This document shows positions 45,598 to 56,056 of a DNA stretch of 64,000 bases, one piece after another. Numbering within the stretch: position 1 is the first letter of the stretch; each line of letters starts with the position of its first letter. The notes under the pieces are model-generated. The model had not been told where the DNA came from, searched no databases, and saw only the letters and a program-made list of their open reading frames with translations. The stretch is taken from assembly GCF_001427125.1 (NCBI RefSeq), contig NZ_LMGK01000012.1, positions 365,430 through 429,429 on the forward strand. The letters are read 5' to 3'. Source of the DNA: Pseudomonas sp. Root562. GTDB lineage: Bacteria; Pseudomonadota; Gammaproteobacteria; Pseudomonadales; Pseudomonadaceae. A program made the translations under genes and the position numbers.

Positions 45598-45631
45598 GCT
45601 CCTACAGGGTTCATTGAAACATTGTAGGAGC
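45598..45631. repeat. Short palindrome after katE
   Basis: GCTCCTACA (45598-45606) and TGTAGGAGC (45623-45631) form a 9-bp inverted repeat with a 16-base loop, adjoining the nested palindrome. It may help terminate the convergent katE and lipoprotein transcripts. Confidence 0.6.
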
Positions 45632-45651
45632 TAGGCTTGCCCGCGAGCTTT

Positions 45652-46368
45652 TCAAGATTTACGAGGGCTAAGTACCATTTGCGCCGGTACGCTGCGCAGA
45701 ATCTGCCGCTCCAGCTTCAGGTCGAATTGCGGGTCGAGCTTTTTCACGCGTTTGGTCAGCAGGTTTGCCAACCACGGGTAATCATCGGTACGCGGCGCCT
45801 GAATGCTCACATCGCACTGGTAATTCACAACATCGGCGGCGATGGCGTCCAGTTGACGACGCAGTTTGCCCATATCGTTGATGTTTAGCGCTACCGTCGT
45901 GCTTTCCGCCGTCGGGTCGATGACTTTGGCTTTGGGCATGGCTTCCGCGGCTTTGAGTGCTGCTTCGGCTTTTTCCAGTTCCGCTTTGCGGGCCTCAGCG
46001 ATAGGGCCGTTGACGCCACCGGTCAATGCTGGCGCCTTGGGCATCAATGCACGGGCACGGGCCAGGGCCGTAGCGGCCGCATTTACGTCACCCTTTTGCA
46101 GCACGATCTGGCTACGTAGCAAGTAGGCTTCGGCCAGTTGCCGTTGGTATTGCTCAAGGGATTGATCATTGGGCGACTCGGCCTGCAAGGCTGCCAATTG
46201 ACCTTCGGCCGTGGCCAGCTCACTGCTGGCCAGGCTTTGCTCAAGCTGTGCAATGGCCGTGGCCCGCGCATCCGGGACCTCGGTGGCCGTCGGTGGCGTG
46301 CTTTGGCAGGCGCCCAGCAGCAAGGAAAATGCGACAAGGAGCAGATAACGGGCGGCGAACGACTTCAT
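45652..46368 (-). CDS. Predicted lipoprotein (PA5502-like)
   Basis: A 238-residue protein with signal peptide and lipobox LLLGACQS. An Ala/Gln/Leu-rich helical region of TPR-like character follows (LEQSLASSELATAEGQLAALQ, KGDVNAAATALARARALMP), then a C-terminal domain with TTVALNINDMGKLRRQLDAIAADVV. It is on the same strand just after znuB, as PA5502 is in P. aeruginosa. Function unknown; a link to zinc uptake is only contextual. Confidence 0.8.
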   Translation of the reverse strand: MKSFAARYLLLVAFSLLLGACQSTPPTATEVPDARATAIAQLEQSLASSELATAEGQLAALQAESPNDQSLEQYQRQLAEAYLLRSQIVLQKGDVNAAATALARARALMPKAPALTGGVNGPIAEARKAELEKAEAALKAAEAMPKAKVIDPTAESTTVALNINDMGKLRRQLDAIAADVVNYQCDVSIQAPRTDDYPWLANLLTKRVKKLDPQFDLKLERQILRSVPAQMVLSPRKS

Positions 46369-46405
46369 TCCTGCGACTCTCTATTTGCGCAAAAAACGAG
46401 CAAGT

Positions 46406-47186
46406 CTACACCCCTCGACGGGGCAGAACAAAACTCAGCAGAAACAGTGCGGCGGCCGTCACAACAATCGACGGACCGGCCGGGGTGTCCTTGAACCAGG
46501 ACAGCGCCAGCCCGCCACACACGGCGAGTATGCCCAACAGGCTCGCGCCCAGTGCCATCTGTTCCGGAGAGCGGGCGTGACGTTGTGCCGCAGCCGCCGG
46601 AATGATCAGCAACGAAGTAATCAGCAATACGCCGACGATTTTCATCGCCACGGCAATCACCACGGCGATCAGCAACATCAGCGCCATGCGTAAACCCGCC
46701 ACGGGCAAACCTTCGACCCTTGCCAGCTCCTCATGCACCGTAATCGCCAGCAATGGCCGCCACAAGGTAACCAGCAAGGCCAGCACCGCCGCGCTGCCAC
46801 CGAGAATCCAGGCCAGATCGGTCGGGCTGATCGCCAGCAAGTCGCCGAACAGATAGGCCATCAGGTCGATCCGCACTTCGTGCATGAAGCTTAGTACCAC
46901 CAATCCCAAAGAGAGGGTGCTCGGTGCGAGAATTCCCAAAAGTGTGTCGGACGCCAGCGGCTGGCGCTGTTGCAAGGTCACCAGTAACACCGCCAACAGC
47001 AAGCAGCCTACGGTCACGGCGACAGTCGGGCTGACATCCAGCAGGAAACCCAGCGCAACGCCCAGCAACGCCGCGTGTGACAAGGTGTCACCGAAATAGG
47101 CCATGCGCCGCCAGACTACGAAGGAGCCCAACGGACCCGCGACCACAGCCAGAGCCAGACCTGCAAGCAGGGCGTAGAGCAGAAAA

Positions 47187-47194
<8 letters not shown>
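46406..47194 (-). CDS. znuB: Zinc ABC transporter permease ZnuB
   Basis: A 262-residue ABC-3 family membrane protein with seven or more hydrophobic helices. [20 protein letters not shown] is the first, followed by [21 protein letters not shown], a strongly conserved ZnuB segment. The ATG at 47194 overlaps the znuC stop by 8 bases; longer in-frame extensions would run back into the His-rich end of znuC and are rejected. Confidence 0.94.
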
Positions 47195-47971
<777 letters not shown>

Positions 47972-47972
<1 letters not shown>

Positions 47973-48454
47973 CAAGCCCCCTGGCAACCCGAGCAGAGAC
48001 CGATCACTTCGACGGTCTGGCCCTCAACGACGAACCCGACATCCTCGGCGCTGGCAATAATCGCGTCGCTGATGGATTTCTGTTCGAGCTCAATGGCAGC
48101 GTGGCATTCACGGCAGATCAGGAACTGGCCCTGATGCGCGTGCTCCGGATGATTGCAACCGATGAAGGCGTTGAGGGATGAGATGCGGTGAACGAGGCCG
48201 TTTTCCAGCAGGAAATCCAGTGCGCGGTACACGGTTGGCGGCGCGGCACGGCGGCCATCTTGTTCGCTGAGCACCGCGAGAATGTCATAGGCACCCAATG
48301 GCTTGTGGCTTTGCCAAACCAGCTCCAGCACCCGCCGCCGCAACGCGGTCAGGCGCAGGCCCTGACGTGCGCACAAAGCATCGGCCTCAGACAGAGCGCT
48401 ATGCACGCAATGAGAGTGGTCGTGGGGACGGCTGGCAATCGGTGTTTTAGGCAT
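47972..48454 (-). CDS. zur: Zinc uptake regulator Zur (Fur family)
   Basis: A 160-residue Fur-family repressor. The winged helix lies at about residues 30-90 ([45 protein letters not shown]). Zinc-site cysteines are in [11 protein letters not shown] and near the end in GLCSGCQG, with HPEHAHQG histidines between. It represses znuA and its own operon when zinc is sufficient; the shared divergent region carries a Zur-box-like sequence. Confidence 0.95.
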
Positions 48455-48478
48455 GAGCGGCGACGAGGTTTGTGAGAG

Positions 48479-48496
48479 ACGTTATTATGTTACCCG
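48479..48496. promoter_or_regulatory. Zur-box-like operator in zur-znuA intergenic region
   Basis: ACGTTATTATGTTACCCG contains GTTATTATGTTAC, close to the palindromic GTTATA-ATAAC-type gammaproteobacterial Zur site. It lies between the divergent zur (48454) and znuA (48521) starts, where the regulator would control both. Confidence 0.55.
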
Positions 48497-48520
48497 TTCT
48501 CGCCTCTTTGAGTGGTCATC

Positions 48521-49441
48521 GTGTCCCGAATTTTTTCTATCTTTGTCGCATTTATCGCCAGTTTTCTGCTGATGGGTTCAGCACAAGCCGAGGTTAAAGT
48601 CCTCACCAGCATCAAGCCGCTGCAACTGATCGCCGCTGCCGTGCAGGACGGCGTGGCGATTCCGGAAGTGCTGCTGCCGCCAGGCGCCTCGCCGCATAAC
48701 TATGCCTTGCGCCCTTCCGACGTACGGAAGGTGCAGTCGGTCGATCTGCTGTACTGGATCGGTCCGGACATGGAAGGTTTCCTGCCGCGAGTACTCAATG
48801 GTCGTACTTTGCCTAGCGTTTCCGTTCAGGTTTTGCCAGGGATGAAGCTCCGACATTTCGCCGAAGATAACCACTCACACGCCGAAGAAGCTGACGAACA
48901 TGATCATGATCATCGCCCGGGCAGCCTCGACGCGCACTTGTGGCTGTCGCCGATCAATGCCCGAGTCATCGCCAACAAAATGGCGGCTGACCTGAGTGCC
49001 GCCGACCCTGCCAATGCAGCGCGCTATCAGAGCAACCTCAAGGCGTTCGATGAGCGTCTGGATGCGCTCGACGTGCGGCTGAAGAAACGCCTGGCAGGCA
49101 TTGAAGGCAAACCTTACTTCGTGTTTCACGAGGCTTTTGACTACTTCGAAGACGCCTACGGCCTTAAGCACGCGGGCGTATTCAGCGTTGCCGCGGAAGT
49201 ACAGCCCGGCGCCCAGCACGTAGCGGCGATGCGTGCGCGGTTGCAGGAAGTCGGCAAGACCTGCGTCTTCAGCGAGCCGCCCCTGCGCCCGCGCCTGGCC
49301 GAAACCCTGGTAGCGGGCCTGCCGGTGAAATTGGCGGAGCTGGATGCGTTGGGCGGTTACACACCCGCAACAGCTCAGGGGTATGAGCAGTTGCTGGAGA
49401 AGTTGGGGAATGATTTGGCGGGGTGCCTGGAGTCGCTTTAA
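48521..49441 (+). CDS. znuA: Zinc ABC transporter substrate-binding protein ZnuA
   Basis: About 306 residues. Signal peptide ending SAQA, then EVKVLTSIKPLQLIAAAV. Zinc ligands are expected at the His of PPGASPHNYALRPSD, in the charged His/Asp loop (NHSHAEEADEHDHDHRPG), at the His of YFVFHEAFDYFED and near the C-terminus. The GTG at 48521 is taken as start; another GTG at 48512 is possible, and no ATG fits. The His-rich loop distinguishes zinc from manganese binders. Confidence 0.92.
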   Translation: MSRIFSIFVAFIASFLLMGSAQAEVKVLTSIKPLQLIAAAVQDGVAIPEVLLPPGASPHNYALRPSDVRKVQSVDLLYWIGPDMEGFLPRVLNGRTLPSVSVQVLPGMKLRHFAEDNHSHAEEADEHDHDHRPGSLDAHLWLSPINARVIANKMAADLSAADPANAARYQSNLKAFDERLDALDVRLKKRLAGIEGKPYFVFHEAFDYFEDAYGLKHAGVFSVAAEVQPGAQHVAAMRARLQEVGKTCVFSEPPLRPRLAETLVAGLPVKLAELDALGGYTPATAQGYEQLLEKLGNDLAGCLESL

Positions 49442-49456
49442 TTAATGCAATAAACC

Positions 49457-49552
49457 TGTGGCGAGGGAGCTTGCTCCCGCTGGACTGCGCAGCAGCCCCC
49501 CCCCAAGAAGGGGTCGCTTCGCAACCCAGCGGGAGCAAGCTCCCTCGCCACA
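49457..49552. repeat. 27-bp perfect inverted repeat (GTGGCGAGGGAGC family)
   Basis: Arms at 49457-49483 and 49526-49552 are exactly complementary (TGTGGCGAGGGAGCTTGCTC onward). The loop contains nine C and a CTGCGCAGCAG segment. It lies between convergent znuA and thrB and probably terminates both. It is the same repeat family as the inner element at 45446. Confidence 0.85.
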
Positions 49553-49554
49553 AT

Positions 49555-50508
49555 TTAAAGAGCGAAAGGCAACGGTGTATTGACCGTCTGCCGCTGTGCC
49601 AGGCGCAATTGAAACTCCATCGGGTCGTGAATCAGCACGTCCTGCCCGGCGAATGATTCGGCCGCGATCAGGCGCGACAACCAGAACCGCACGCACGCCA
49701 CCCGCAACAGGGTCGGCCACAACTCGGCTTCGGCCGCCGTGAACGGACGCAGTGCGGCGTAAGCGCCCAACAGCGCTCGCGCTCGCGCTCCGTCGATCAG
49801 ACCATCGTCATCGGAACACCAGTCGTTCAAGGCAATCGCCACGTCGTAGAGCATCGGCCCCGAACACGCGTTGTAGAAGTCGATCAGCCCGGTCAGGTGC
49901 GTGCCCTCGAACATCGCGTTGTCGCGGAACAGGTCGGCGTGGATGTTGGCGCGAGGCAGCGCCAGAATTTTCTCTTTCTGCCGGGTGATTTCTTCCAGCG
50001 CTCGCTGCAACAGTTCCTTTTGCTCGGCATTCACGTGCGAAAGGAATTGCGTGCCCTCCTCCAGCATCCAGTCCAGGCCACGATCGGTCTTGCGCTTGAT
50101 CATGTTTGCGGCTTGGGTGGCCAGGTGCAGATGTGCCAGCAACTCGCCCACTTGCGCGCAATGTTGCGCGTTGGCCTGCTTGATGTGCTTGCCAGCCAGG
50201 CGCGGTTGCAACAATGCAGGCTTGCCAGCCAGCTCACGCAACGCCACGCCGTCCGTGGTGCGGATGGCGTATGGCACCGGCAGATCGGCTTGGTGCAACA
50301 CGTCGAGCAGTTCGATGAAGAACGGCATTTCTTGCACCGGGCCACGCTCGACCAGGGTCAGGACAAACTCGCCCTGCTCCAGGCTGATAAAAAAATTGGT
50401 GTTTTCGCTACCGGCGGCAATCCCCTGGAAATCAAGCAGGCGGCCGAGGCCATAAGGGGCGAGAAAAGCTTCCAGCTCAGGCCGAGCCAGGGGGGTGAAC
50501 ACAGACAT
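49555..50508 (-). CDS. thrB: Homoserine kinase (APH-fold, ThrB type 2)
   Basis: A 317-residue aminoglycoside-phosphotransferase-fold kinase that phosphorylates homoserine in threonine synthesis. Signatures are FQGIAAGSENTNFFISLEQGEFVLTL at the N-terminus, the catalytic loop ANIHADLFRDNAMF, and LTGLIDFYNACSGPMLYDVAIALNDWC. This is the Pseudomonas-type ThrB, not the GHMP-fold enzyme of E. coli. The ATG at 50508 gives the conserved MSVFTPL start. Confidence 0.93.
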   Translation of the reverse strand: MSVFTPLARPELEAFLAPYGLGRLLDFQGIAAGSENTNFFISLEQGEFVLTLVERGPVQEMPFFIELLDVLHQADLPVPYAIRTTDGVALRELAGKPALLQPRLAGKHIKQANAQHCAQVGELLAHLHLATQAANMIKRKTDRGLDWMLEEGTQFLSHVNAEQKELLQRALEEITRQKEKILALPRANIHADLFRDNAMFEGTHLTGLIDFYNACSGPMLYDVAIALNDWCSDDDGLIDGARARALLGAYAALRPFTAAEAELWPTLLRVACVRFWLSRLIAAESFAGQDVLIHDPMEFQLRLAQRQTVNTPLPFAL

Positions 50509-50558
50509 GTTTAAGCTGCCAGTACGGGCGCTGGTGGGCGCCAATTGAAATTAAGAAA

Positions 50559-50849
50559 CTACTTCCACTCGAAGATCTTCCACGACGGAATCAGCATATC
50601 GGGCTGATCCGAGCGGATAAAGTTACCGTCCGATCCATCGGCGCGCACCAGAAAGTACGGTTTTCCGCCCTTCGGCGTGACCTGAATGGCATACAGGAAG
50701 CCATTCTGGCGGTATTCCTTGATCGTGTTGTCGCCTTCCGTGCGGATGGTTACATCCGGTTCCGGCGATGGCGCATCGTCCGCCGCCATAACAGCCAATG
50801 GAGTGATTGCAAACAAGCCAGCCAGCAACAGGCGATTTAGTGTGCGCAT
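50559..50849 (-). CDS. DUF2782 periplasmic protein
   Basis: A 96-residue protein with a signal peptide ending PLAVMAA. The mature part reads VTIRTEGDNTIKEYRQNGFLYAIQVTPKGGKPYFLVRADG, the DUF2782 signature. It is conserved between thrB and polA in pseudomonads. Function unknown. It is divergent from polA and probably cotranscribed with thrB, 50 bases downstream. Confidence 0.85.
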   Translation of the reverse strand: MRTLNRLLLAGLFAITPLAVMAADDAPSPEPDVTIRTEGDNTIKEYRQNGFLYAIQVTPKGGKPYFLVRADGSDGNFIRSDQPDMLIPSWKIFEWK

Positions 50850-50923
50850 GATAACCTTGTCCCTTTGTCGTCAACGGTCCCGCTATTCTAGCGCCGGACC
50901 CGCCGAAAAGGTTGATCCTGCTC

Positions 50924-53731
50924 ATGAGCCAAGCCCCCCTCGTCCTGGTGGACGGTTCTTCTTACCTGTACCGCGCCTTTCACGCGCTGCCACCGCTGAC
51001 CACGTCCAAAGGCCTGCCGACCGGTGCGGTCAAGGGCGTGTTGAACATGCTCAAGAGCCTGCGCAAGCAGTACCCGGACAGTCCGTTCGCCGTGGTGTTC
51101 GACGCCAAGGGTGGGACTTTTCGCGATGACATGTACGCCGAGTACAAGGCCAACCGCCCGAGCATGCCCGATGACATGCGCGTACAGATCGAACCGCTAC
51201 ACCAGAGCGTGATCGCCCTGGGCTTCCCGCTGTTGTGCGTCGAAGGCGTCGAGGCCGATGACGTGATCGGCACGCTGGCCCGCAGCAGCGCCGCGGCAGA
51301 TCGCCCGGTGATCATTTCCACCGGCGACAAGGACATGGCGCAACTGGTCGACGGCCACATTACCTTGGTCAATACCATGACCGGTAGCAGCATGGACGTG
51401 GAGGGCGTGAAGGAGAAATTCGGCGTCGCTCCCGAGCAGATCATCGATTACCTGGCGCTCATGGGCGATTCGTCCGACAACATTCCGGGCGTTCCGGGCA
51501 TCGGTCCGAAGACCGCTTCCGGCCTGCTGGTCGGCGTCAACGGTGGCCTGACCGAGCTCTACGCGCAGCTCGACATCGTGCCGACCCTGCCGATTCGCGG
51601 TGCCAAGACCCTGCCGGCCAAGCTCGAAGAGCACAAGGAGATGGCATTCCTGTCCTATCAACTGGCGACCATCAAGGTCGATGTGCCGCTGGACATCGGC
51701 CTTGATGACCTGAAAATGGGCGCGGAAGATCCAGACAAACTCTACGAGCTGTATACCCTGCTGGAATTCAAAAGCTGGTTGAATGACCTCGATCGCGACG
51801 CCAAACGACTCGAACTGAGCAGTGCCGCCGCCGAACCTGCGCCAGTCGCTGATCTGTTCAGCGCACCCAAAGTCGAAGCACCGGCCCCCGTCGCCGAAGC
51901 CGCTTATGAAACCATCCTTGATCAGGCGCGTTTCGATGTCTGGCTGGAGAAACTGAACAATGCCAAATTGTTCGCGTTCGACACCGAAACCACCGGTATC
52001 GATGCGCAACAGGCGCAACTGGTTGGCCTGTCGTTCGCGGTACAGCCTAACGAAGCGGCTTACATCCCGCTGACCCACTCCTACATCGGCGTGCCCGAGC
52101 AACTGGATCGCGATACCGTCCTGCGTGCGCTCAAGCCGATTCTGGAAGACCCGAACAAACTCAAGGTCGGCCAGCACGCCAAGTTCGACATGAATATCCT
52201 GGCCAATTGCGCCATCGGCGGCGATCAGGCCAATGGCATCACCGTGCGCGGCATTGCCTTCGATACCATGCTCGAGTCCTACGTGCTCAATTCCACGGCC
52301 ACCCGCCATGACATGGACAGCCTGGCCCTGAAGTACCTGGATCACACCACCGTGAGCTTCCAGGACATTGCCGGCAAAGGCGCGAAACAACTGACGTTCG
52401 ACCAGATCGCTCTGGAACAGGCCGGCCCGTATGCCGCCGAAGACGCCGACATCACGTTGCGCCTGCATCAGGCGCTGTTCGAGAAGCTCACGGCGATCCC
52501 GAGCCTGGCCAGCGTGCTGACCGACATCGAAATCCCGCTGGTACCGGTGCTGGCGCGCATCGAACGCCAAGGCGCGTTCGTCGACGCTGCGCTGCTTGGC
52601 GTGCAGAGCATCGAACTGGGCGACAAGATGGTCGCGCTGGAGCGCGAAGCCTTTGAGATTGCCGGCGAAGAATTCAACCTGGGTTCGCCCAAGCAGCTGG
52701 GGGTGATTCTCTACGAAAAACTCGGCCTGCCGGTGCTGAAGAAAACCGCCAAGGGTCAGCCGTCCACCGCTGAAGAAGTGCTGGCGAAACTGGCCGAGGA
52801 CGATTACCGGTTGCCTAAAGTGCTGATGGAATACCGTTCCATGAGCAAGCTGAAAAGCACCTACACCGACCGCCTGCCGGAGCAGATCAACCCTCGTACC
52901 GGGCGGATTCACACCTCGTATCATCAGGCGGTGGCGTCTACAGGGCGCTTGTCTTCCAGCGATCCGAACCTGCAGAACATCCCGGTGCGCACCGCTGAAG
53001 GACGGCGCATCCGCCAGGCGTTCGTGGCGCCGACCGGCTACAAATTGCTGGCGGCGGACTATTCGCAGATCGAATTGCGGATCATGGCCCACCTCTCGGG
53101 CGACGAAGGCTTGATGAACGCTTTCCGCCACAATCTGGACGTACACACCGCCACTGCCGCCGAAGTTTTCAAGGTCGAGCTTGCTGACGTGACTTCCGAT
53201 CAGCGTCGCAGCGCCAAGGCGATCAACTTTGGCCTGATCTACGGCATGGGTGCGCAGAAACTCGGTAAAGACATTGGCGTCGATACCAAGACTGCCAAGG
53301 CGTACATCGATACGTACTTCGCCCGTTACCCGGGTGTTCGCCAATACATGGACCGCACCCGTGCTCAGGCGGCGGAGCAAGGTTATGTGGAGACGTTCTT
53401 CGGACGTCGCTTGTACCTGCCCGAGATCAACTCCAATAAACCACAGGAACGCGCCGCCGCCGAACGCACGGCAATCAACGCACCGATGCAAGGTACGGCG
53501 GCGGACATCATCAAGAAAGCCATGGTGGCCGTGGACGAATGGCTGGCTTCGTCCGGCCTCGACGCCAAAGTCATTCTGCAAGTGCACGATGAATTGGTTC
53601 TTGAAGTACGTGAAGACCTGGTCGATCAGGTCAGCTCTGACATTCGTAAGCACATGAGTGGTGCCGCGCAGCTCAATGTTCCACTGCTGGTGGAAGTCGG
53701 CGTAGGTAATAACTGGGATGAGGCGCACTGA
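50924..53731 (+). CDS. polA: DNA polymerase I
   Basis: A 935-residue enzyme. The 5' nuclease domain (residues about 1-290) has [17 protein letters not shown] and [16 protein letters not shown]. The 3'-5' exonuclease domain has an intact [12 protein letters not shown] motif, so proofreading is likely active. The polymerase domain has motif [17 protein letters not shown], motif [17 protein letters not shown] and motif [12 protein letters not shown]. It replaces RNA primers and fills repair gaps. The ATG at 50924 gives the standard N-terminus. Confidence 0.97.
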   Translation: MSQAPLVLVDGSSYLYRAFHALPPLTTSKGLPTGAVKGVLNMLKSLRKQYPDSPFAVVFDAKGGTFRDDMYAEYKANRPSMPDDMRVQIEPLHQSVIALGFPLLCVEGVEADDVIGTLARSSAAADRPVIISTGDKDMAQLVDGHITLVNTMTGSSMDVEGVKEKFGVAPEQIIDYLALMGDSSDNIPGVPGIGPKTASGLLVGVNGGLTELYAQLDIVPTLPIRGAKTLPAKLEEHKEMAFLSYQLATIKVDVPLDIGLDDLKMGAEDPDKLYELYTLLEFKSWLNDLDRDAKRLELSSAAAEPAPVADLFSAPKVEAPAPVAEAAYETILDQARFDVWLEKLNNAKLFAFDTETTGIDAQQAQLVGLSFAVQPNEAAYIPLTHSYIGVPEQLDRDTVLRALKPILEDPNKLKVGQHAKFDMNILANCAIGGDQANGITVRGIAFDTMLESYVLNSTATRHDMDSLALKYLDHTTVSFQDIAGKGAKQLTFDQIALEQAGPYAAEDADITLRLHQALFEKLTAIPSLASVLTDIEIPLVPVLARIERQGAFVDAALLGVQSIELGDKMVALEREAFEIAGEEFNLGSPKQLGVILYEKLGLPVLKKTAKGQPSTAEEVLAKLAEDDYRLPKVLMEYRSMSKLKSTYTDRLPEQINPRTGRIHTSYHQAVASTGRLSSSDPNLQNIPVRTAEGRRIRQAFVAPTGYKLLAADYSQIELRIMAHLSGDEGLMNAFRHNLDVHTATAAEVFKVELADVTSDQRRSAKAINFGLIYGMGAQKLGKDIGVDTKTAKAYIDTYFARYPGVRQYMDRTRAQAAEQGYVETFFGRRLYLPEINSNKPQERAAAERTAINAPMQGTAADIIKKAMVAVDEWLASSGLDAKVILQVHDELVLEVREDLVDQVSSDIRKHMSGAAQLNVPLLVEVGVGNNWDEAH

Positions 53732-53843
53732 GCCAATGAAAAAAGAGCCACGCCTGCTGCGGCATAGTGCCGCGGCGGGCGGTTCGAAGAGCGCTTAGTC
53801 CGGAAAATGCTCGGGGTTATTCCAAAGCATTTGAAAAAAATCT

Positions 53844-53871
53844 GAACTAATCTGGAGAAATGCCACTCAGA
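53844..53871 (+). promoter_or_regulatory. AlgU (sigma-22)-type promoter for the polA-engB small RNA
   Basis: GAACTA (53844-53849), a 17-bp spacer and TCAGA (53867-53871) match the AlgU/RpoE consensus GAACTT-N16/17-TCTGA. It predicts a transcript starting near 53877. Confidence 0.65.
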
Positions 53872-53876
53872 GTTAC

Positions 53877-54008
53877 TGAATGGCTGGTGAAGCCCTTCGA
53901 TGCTCCTATGTTGTGTTAAGTGTTGGCAGATATCTGGACCCCGCCCTAGCGGTCTAGAACTTGAACCCCGGAACTTCCCCCTCCCCATAGAAGTCCGGGG
54001 TTTTTTTT
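53877..54008 (+). ncRNA. ersA: ErsA-like small RNA (Spot 42 position)
   Basis: Lies between polA and engB, where E. coli has spf and P. aeruginosa has ErsA. From the predicted start to the T-run it is about 132 bases, the reported ErsA size. The 3' part has a single-stranded C-rich loop (CTTCCCCCTCCCCATAG) inside a strong terminator hairpin: ACCCCGGAACTT at 53965-53976 pairs with AAGTCCGGGGT at 53991-54001, followed by eight T. In P. aeruginosa this C-rich loop pairs with mRNAs such as algC under envelope stress. Coordinates of the 5' end are inferred. Confidence 0.8.
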
Positions 54009-54053
54009 GCCCGCAGAAAACTGCCTGAGCGCGCCACAGGCAGTTTTCGACGC

Positions 54054-54698
54054 TTACTGGGCCTCGGCCTCGGCACCCTTGTCAGCCAGCTCCATCCAGC
54101 CTGCCAATACCGTGTAGGCCTCTTCCAGACCCAGGCGTTTTGGCGCCGAAAACAGCTGAATAGTCACCAGATCACCCCAGCCCTTGCGGATTTCCGACTG
54201 CACTTTCAGCAGTGTGTTCTTGGCGGCGCCGTAGGTCAGCTTGTCGGCTTTGGTCAGCAAAATGTGCATCGGCATGCCAGCGGCTACGGCCCAGTCGAGC
54301 ATGAGCAGGTCGAAATCGGTCATTGGATGACGGATGTCCATCATCAGAATCAAACCTTTCAAACTCTCGCGACCGCCCAGATAGGCTTCCAGGTGACGCT
54401 GCCAATGTTGCTTGAGCGGGATCGGTACTTTTGCATAACCGTAGCCCGGCAGGTCGACCAGACGGCGTTCATCGTCTAGCTTGAAGAAGTTCAACAGCTG
54501 TGTGCGCCCCGGAGTTTTCGAGGTACGCGCCAGGCTGGCGTGGGTCAGGGTGTTGAGTGCACTCGACTTGCCGGCGTTGGAACGCCCGGCGAAGGCGACT
54601 TCGAAGCCCTCGTCATCCGGACATTGGTCGACTTTGGCGGCGCTGAGCATGAAGGTGGACTGTTGGCACAGACCGAGGATGGGATTCTTGAGTTGCAT
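54054..54698 (-). CDS. engB: Ribosome biogenesis GTPase EngB (YihA/YsxC)
   Basis: A 214-residue small GTPase. G1 is [14 protein letters not shown]2 lies in [15 protein letters not shown]3 is [13 protein letters not shown], and G4 is LLTKADKL. It is needed for large-subunit assembly. The ATG at 54698 ([10 protein letters not shown]) is chosen; a further 42 residues upstream are in frame but not conserved. It is convergent with the small RNA and polA. Confidence 0.94.
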   Translation of the reverse strand: MQLKNPILGLCQQSTFMLSAAKVDQCPDDEGFEVAFAGRSNAGKSSALNTLTHASLARTSKTPGRTQLLNFFKLDDERRLVDLPGYGYAKVPIPLKQHWQRHLEAYLGGRESLKGLILMMDIRHPMTDFDLLMLDWAVAAGMPMHILLTKADKLTYGAAKNTLLKVQSEIRKGWGDLVTIQLFSAPKRLGLEEAYTVLAGWMELADKGAEAEAQ

Positions 54699-54889
54699 GG
54701 GATTTCCGATGTGGGCGGCGCCAGGAATGGGTGCGGCAAGCAGTGTCGCTTCCGTTTCAGTGACGCCAGTATATAATGCCGCAGATTTTGTGTGCGCTTT
54801 GTCCCAACGCAGGATGAAGTTCACGGGAGCGATAGACCTTGATTGCGCATTAGAACGCAGAACGCTCTCAACCCTGAAAAGGTCGTTTT

Positions 54890-55180
54890 ATGACGAAATG
54901 GCTGCTAGCTGCCGGTGTCCTGATACCGCTTTACAGCGCTCAGGCTACACAGGATCCGGAAGCTGTGTACAACCGTGTTTGTGGTGCCTGTCATTCCGGC
55001 CAACTACCCATGGCGCCCCGCAAGGGCGATCAGGAAGCTTGGACGCCGAGGTTGGCGAAAGGTATGGAGACGCTGGTGCAACACGTGACCCAGGGTTTCA
55101 AGGCGATGCCGCCGCGTGGTTTGTGCATGGACTGCAGTGCCGAGGATTACCAAGCCATCATCCAGTGGATGAGCGAGTAA
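54890..55180 (+). CDS. Cytochrome c5-type monohaem protein
   Basis: 96 residues. A signal peptide (MTKWLLAAGVLIPLYSAQA) is followed by the haem motif CGACH at 31-35 and the distal methionine in KAMPPRGLCMDCSAEDYQAII. An additional CxxC pair (LCMDC) is typical of cytochrome c5. It is a periplasmic electron carrier upstream of a cytochrome c4. Confidence 0.9.
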   Translation: MTKWLLAAGVLIPLYSAQATQDPEAVYNRVCGACHSGQLPMAPRKGDQEAWTPRLAKGMETLVQHVTQGFKAMPPRGLCMDCSAEDYQAIIQWMSE

Positions 55181-55225
55181 ACCCGGTCCATAACTCTTAA
55201 CCCTTAGCCGTAGTTGGATTAGCTG

Positions 55226-55855
55226 ATGAAGAAATTGATCGTGAGTCTGCTGTTGACCGTGGGCATCTCCGGCATGGCCAATGCTGCAGGTGAGGCAGTA
55301 CAGCCGGGCGATGCAAAAGCCGGCCAGGCAAAAGCCGCCGTATGCGGGGCCTGCCATGGCCCGGATGGCAACAGCATGGCGCCGAACTTTCCGAAACTGG
55401 CGGGCCAGGGTGAGCGCTACCTGACCAAGCAGTTGCACGACATCAAGTCGGGCAAGCGCACTGTTCTGGAAATGACCGGCCTGCTGACCAACATGAGCGA
55501 TCAGGATCTGGCCGACATGGCCGCCTACTTCGCCAGCCAGAAAGGCAGCGTGGGCGCCGCCGATGAAAAACTGGTCAAGCGCGGTGAGAATCTGTTCCGC
55601 GGCGGCGATCTGGCCAAGGGCCTGCCATCCTGCACCGGGTGCCATTCGCCAAATGGCGCAGGCAACGCAGCCGCCGGCTTCCCGCACCTGGGTGGTCAGC
55701 ACGCTCAATACATCGCCAAGCAATTGACCGATTTCCGCAAGGAAGACGGTGGACGCACCAACGATGGCGACACCAAACCAATGCAAAGCATTGCCAAAAA
55801 GCTGAGCGACGAAGACATCGCCGCAGTGTCCAGCTACATTCAGGGCCTGCACTAA
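55226..55855 (+). CDS. cc4: Dihaem cytochrome c4
   Basis: 209 residues with a signal peptide ending MANA and two cytochrome c domains. The first haem site is CGACH at 40-44 and the second CTGCH at 136-140. Each domain has a C-terminal methionine region (NSMAPNFPKLAGQ; TKPMQSIAKKLS). It donates electrons to cbb3-type or other terminal oxidases. It is followed by a terminator and then dsbA, as in P. aeruginosa. Confidence 0.94.
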   Translation: MKKLIVSLLLTVGISGMANAAGEAVQPGDAKAGQAKAAVCGACHGPDGNSMAPNFPKLAGQGERYLTKQLHDIKSGKRTVLEMTGLLTNMSDQDLADMAAYFASQKGSVGAADEKLVKRGENLFRGGDLAKGLPSCTGCHSPNGAGNAAAGFPHLGGQHAQYIAKQLTDFRKEDGGRTNDGDTKPMQSIAKKLSDEDIAAVSSYIQGLH

Positions 55856-55932
55856 GGCCGGCGAATCGAGCGTTGCGCAAGGCGTACGTCTCTTGCAACG
55901 TTAACGCTCGATTAATCCGTCGCAGCAAGTAT

Positions 55933-55961
55933 AAAAAGGGTGGCTTTGGCCGCCCTTTTTT
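55933..55961 (+). terminator. Terminator after cytochrome c4
   Basis: AAAAAGGGTGGC and GCCGCCCTTTTT pair around TTTG, with a T-run, 77 bases after the c4 stop. Confidence 0.85.
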
Positions 55962-56056
55962 GTGGCCGCTGCCGTTACACTACAGAACTCAGGCCCGCCA
56001 GGATCTGTCTGAAAAACAGGTCGCGCGAGGCGATAAAATTTGTCCAGGAGTAAAGC

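Noticed and set aside
51197..53728. Very long open frame on the minus strand opposite polA
   Set aside because: It mirrors the codon structure of a high-GC gene. Its translation is low-complexity His/Gln/Arg-rich text without motifs, while the plus strand has all Pol I motifs.
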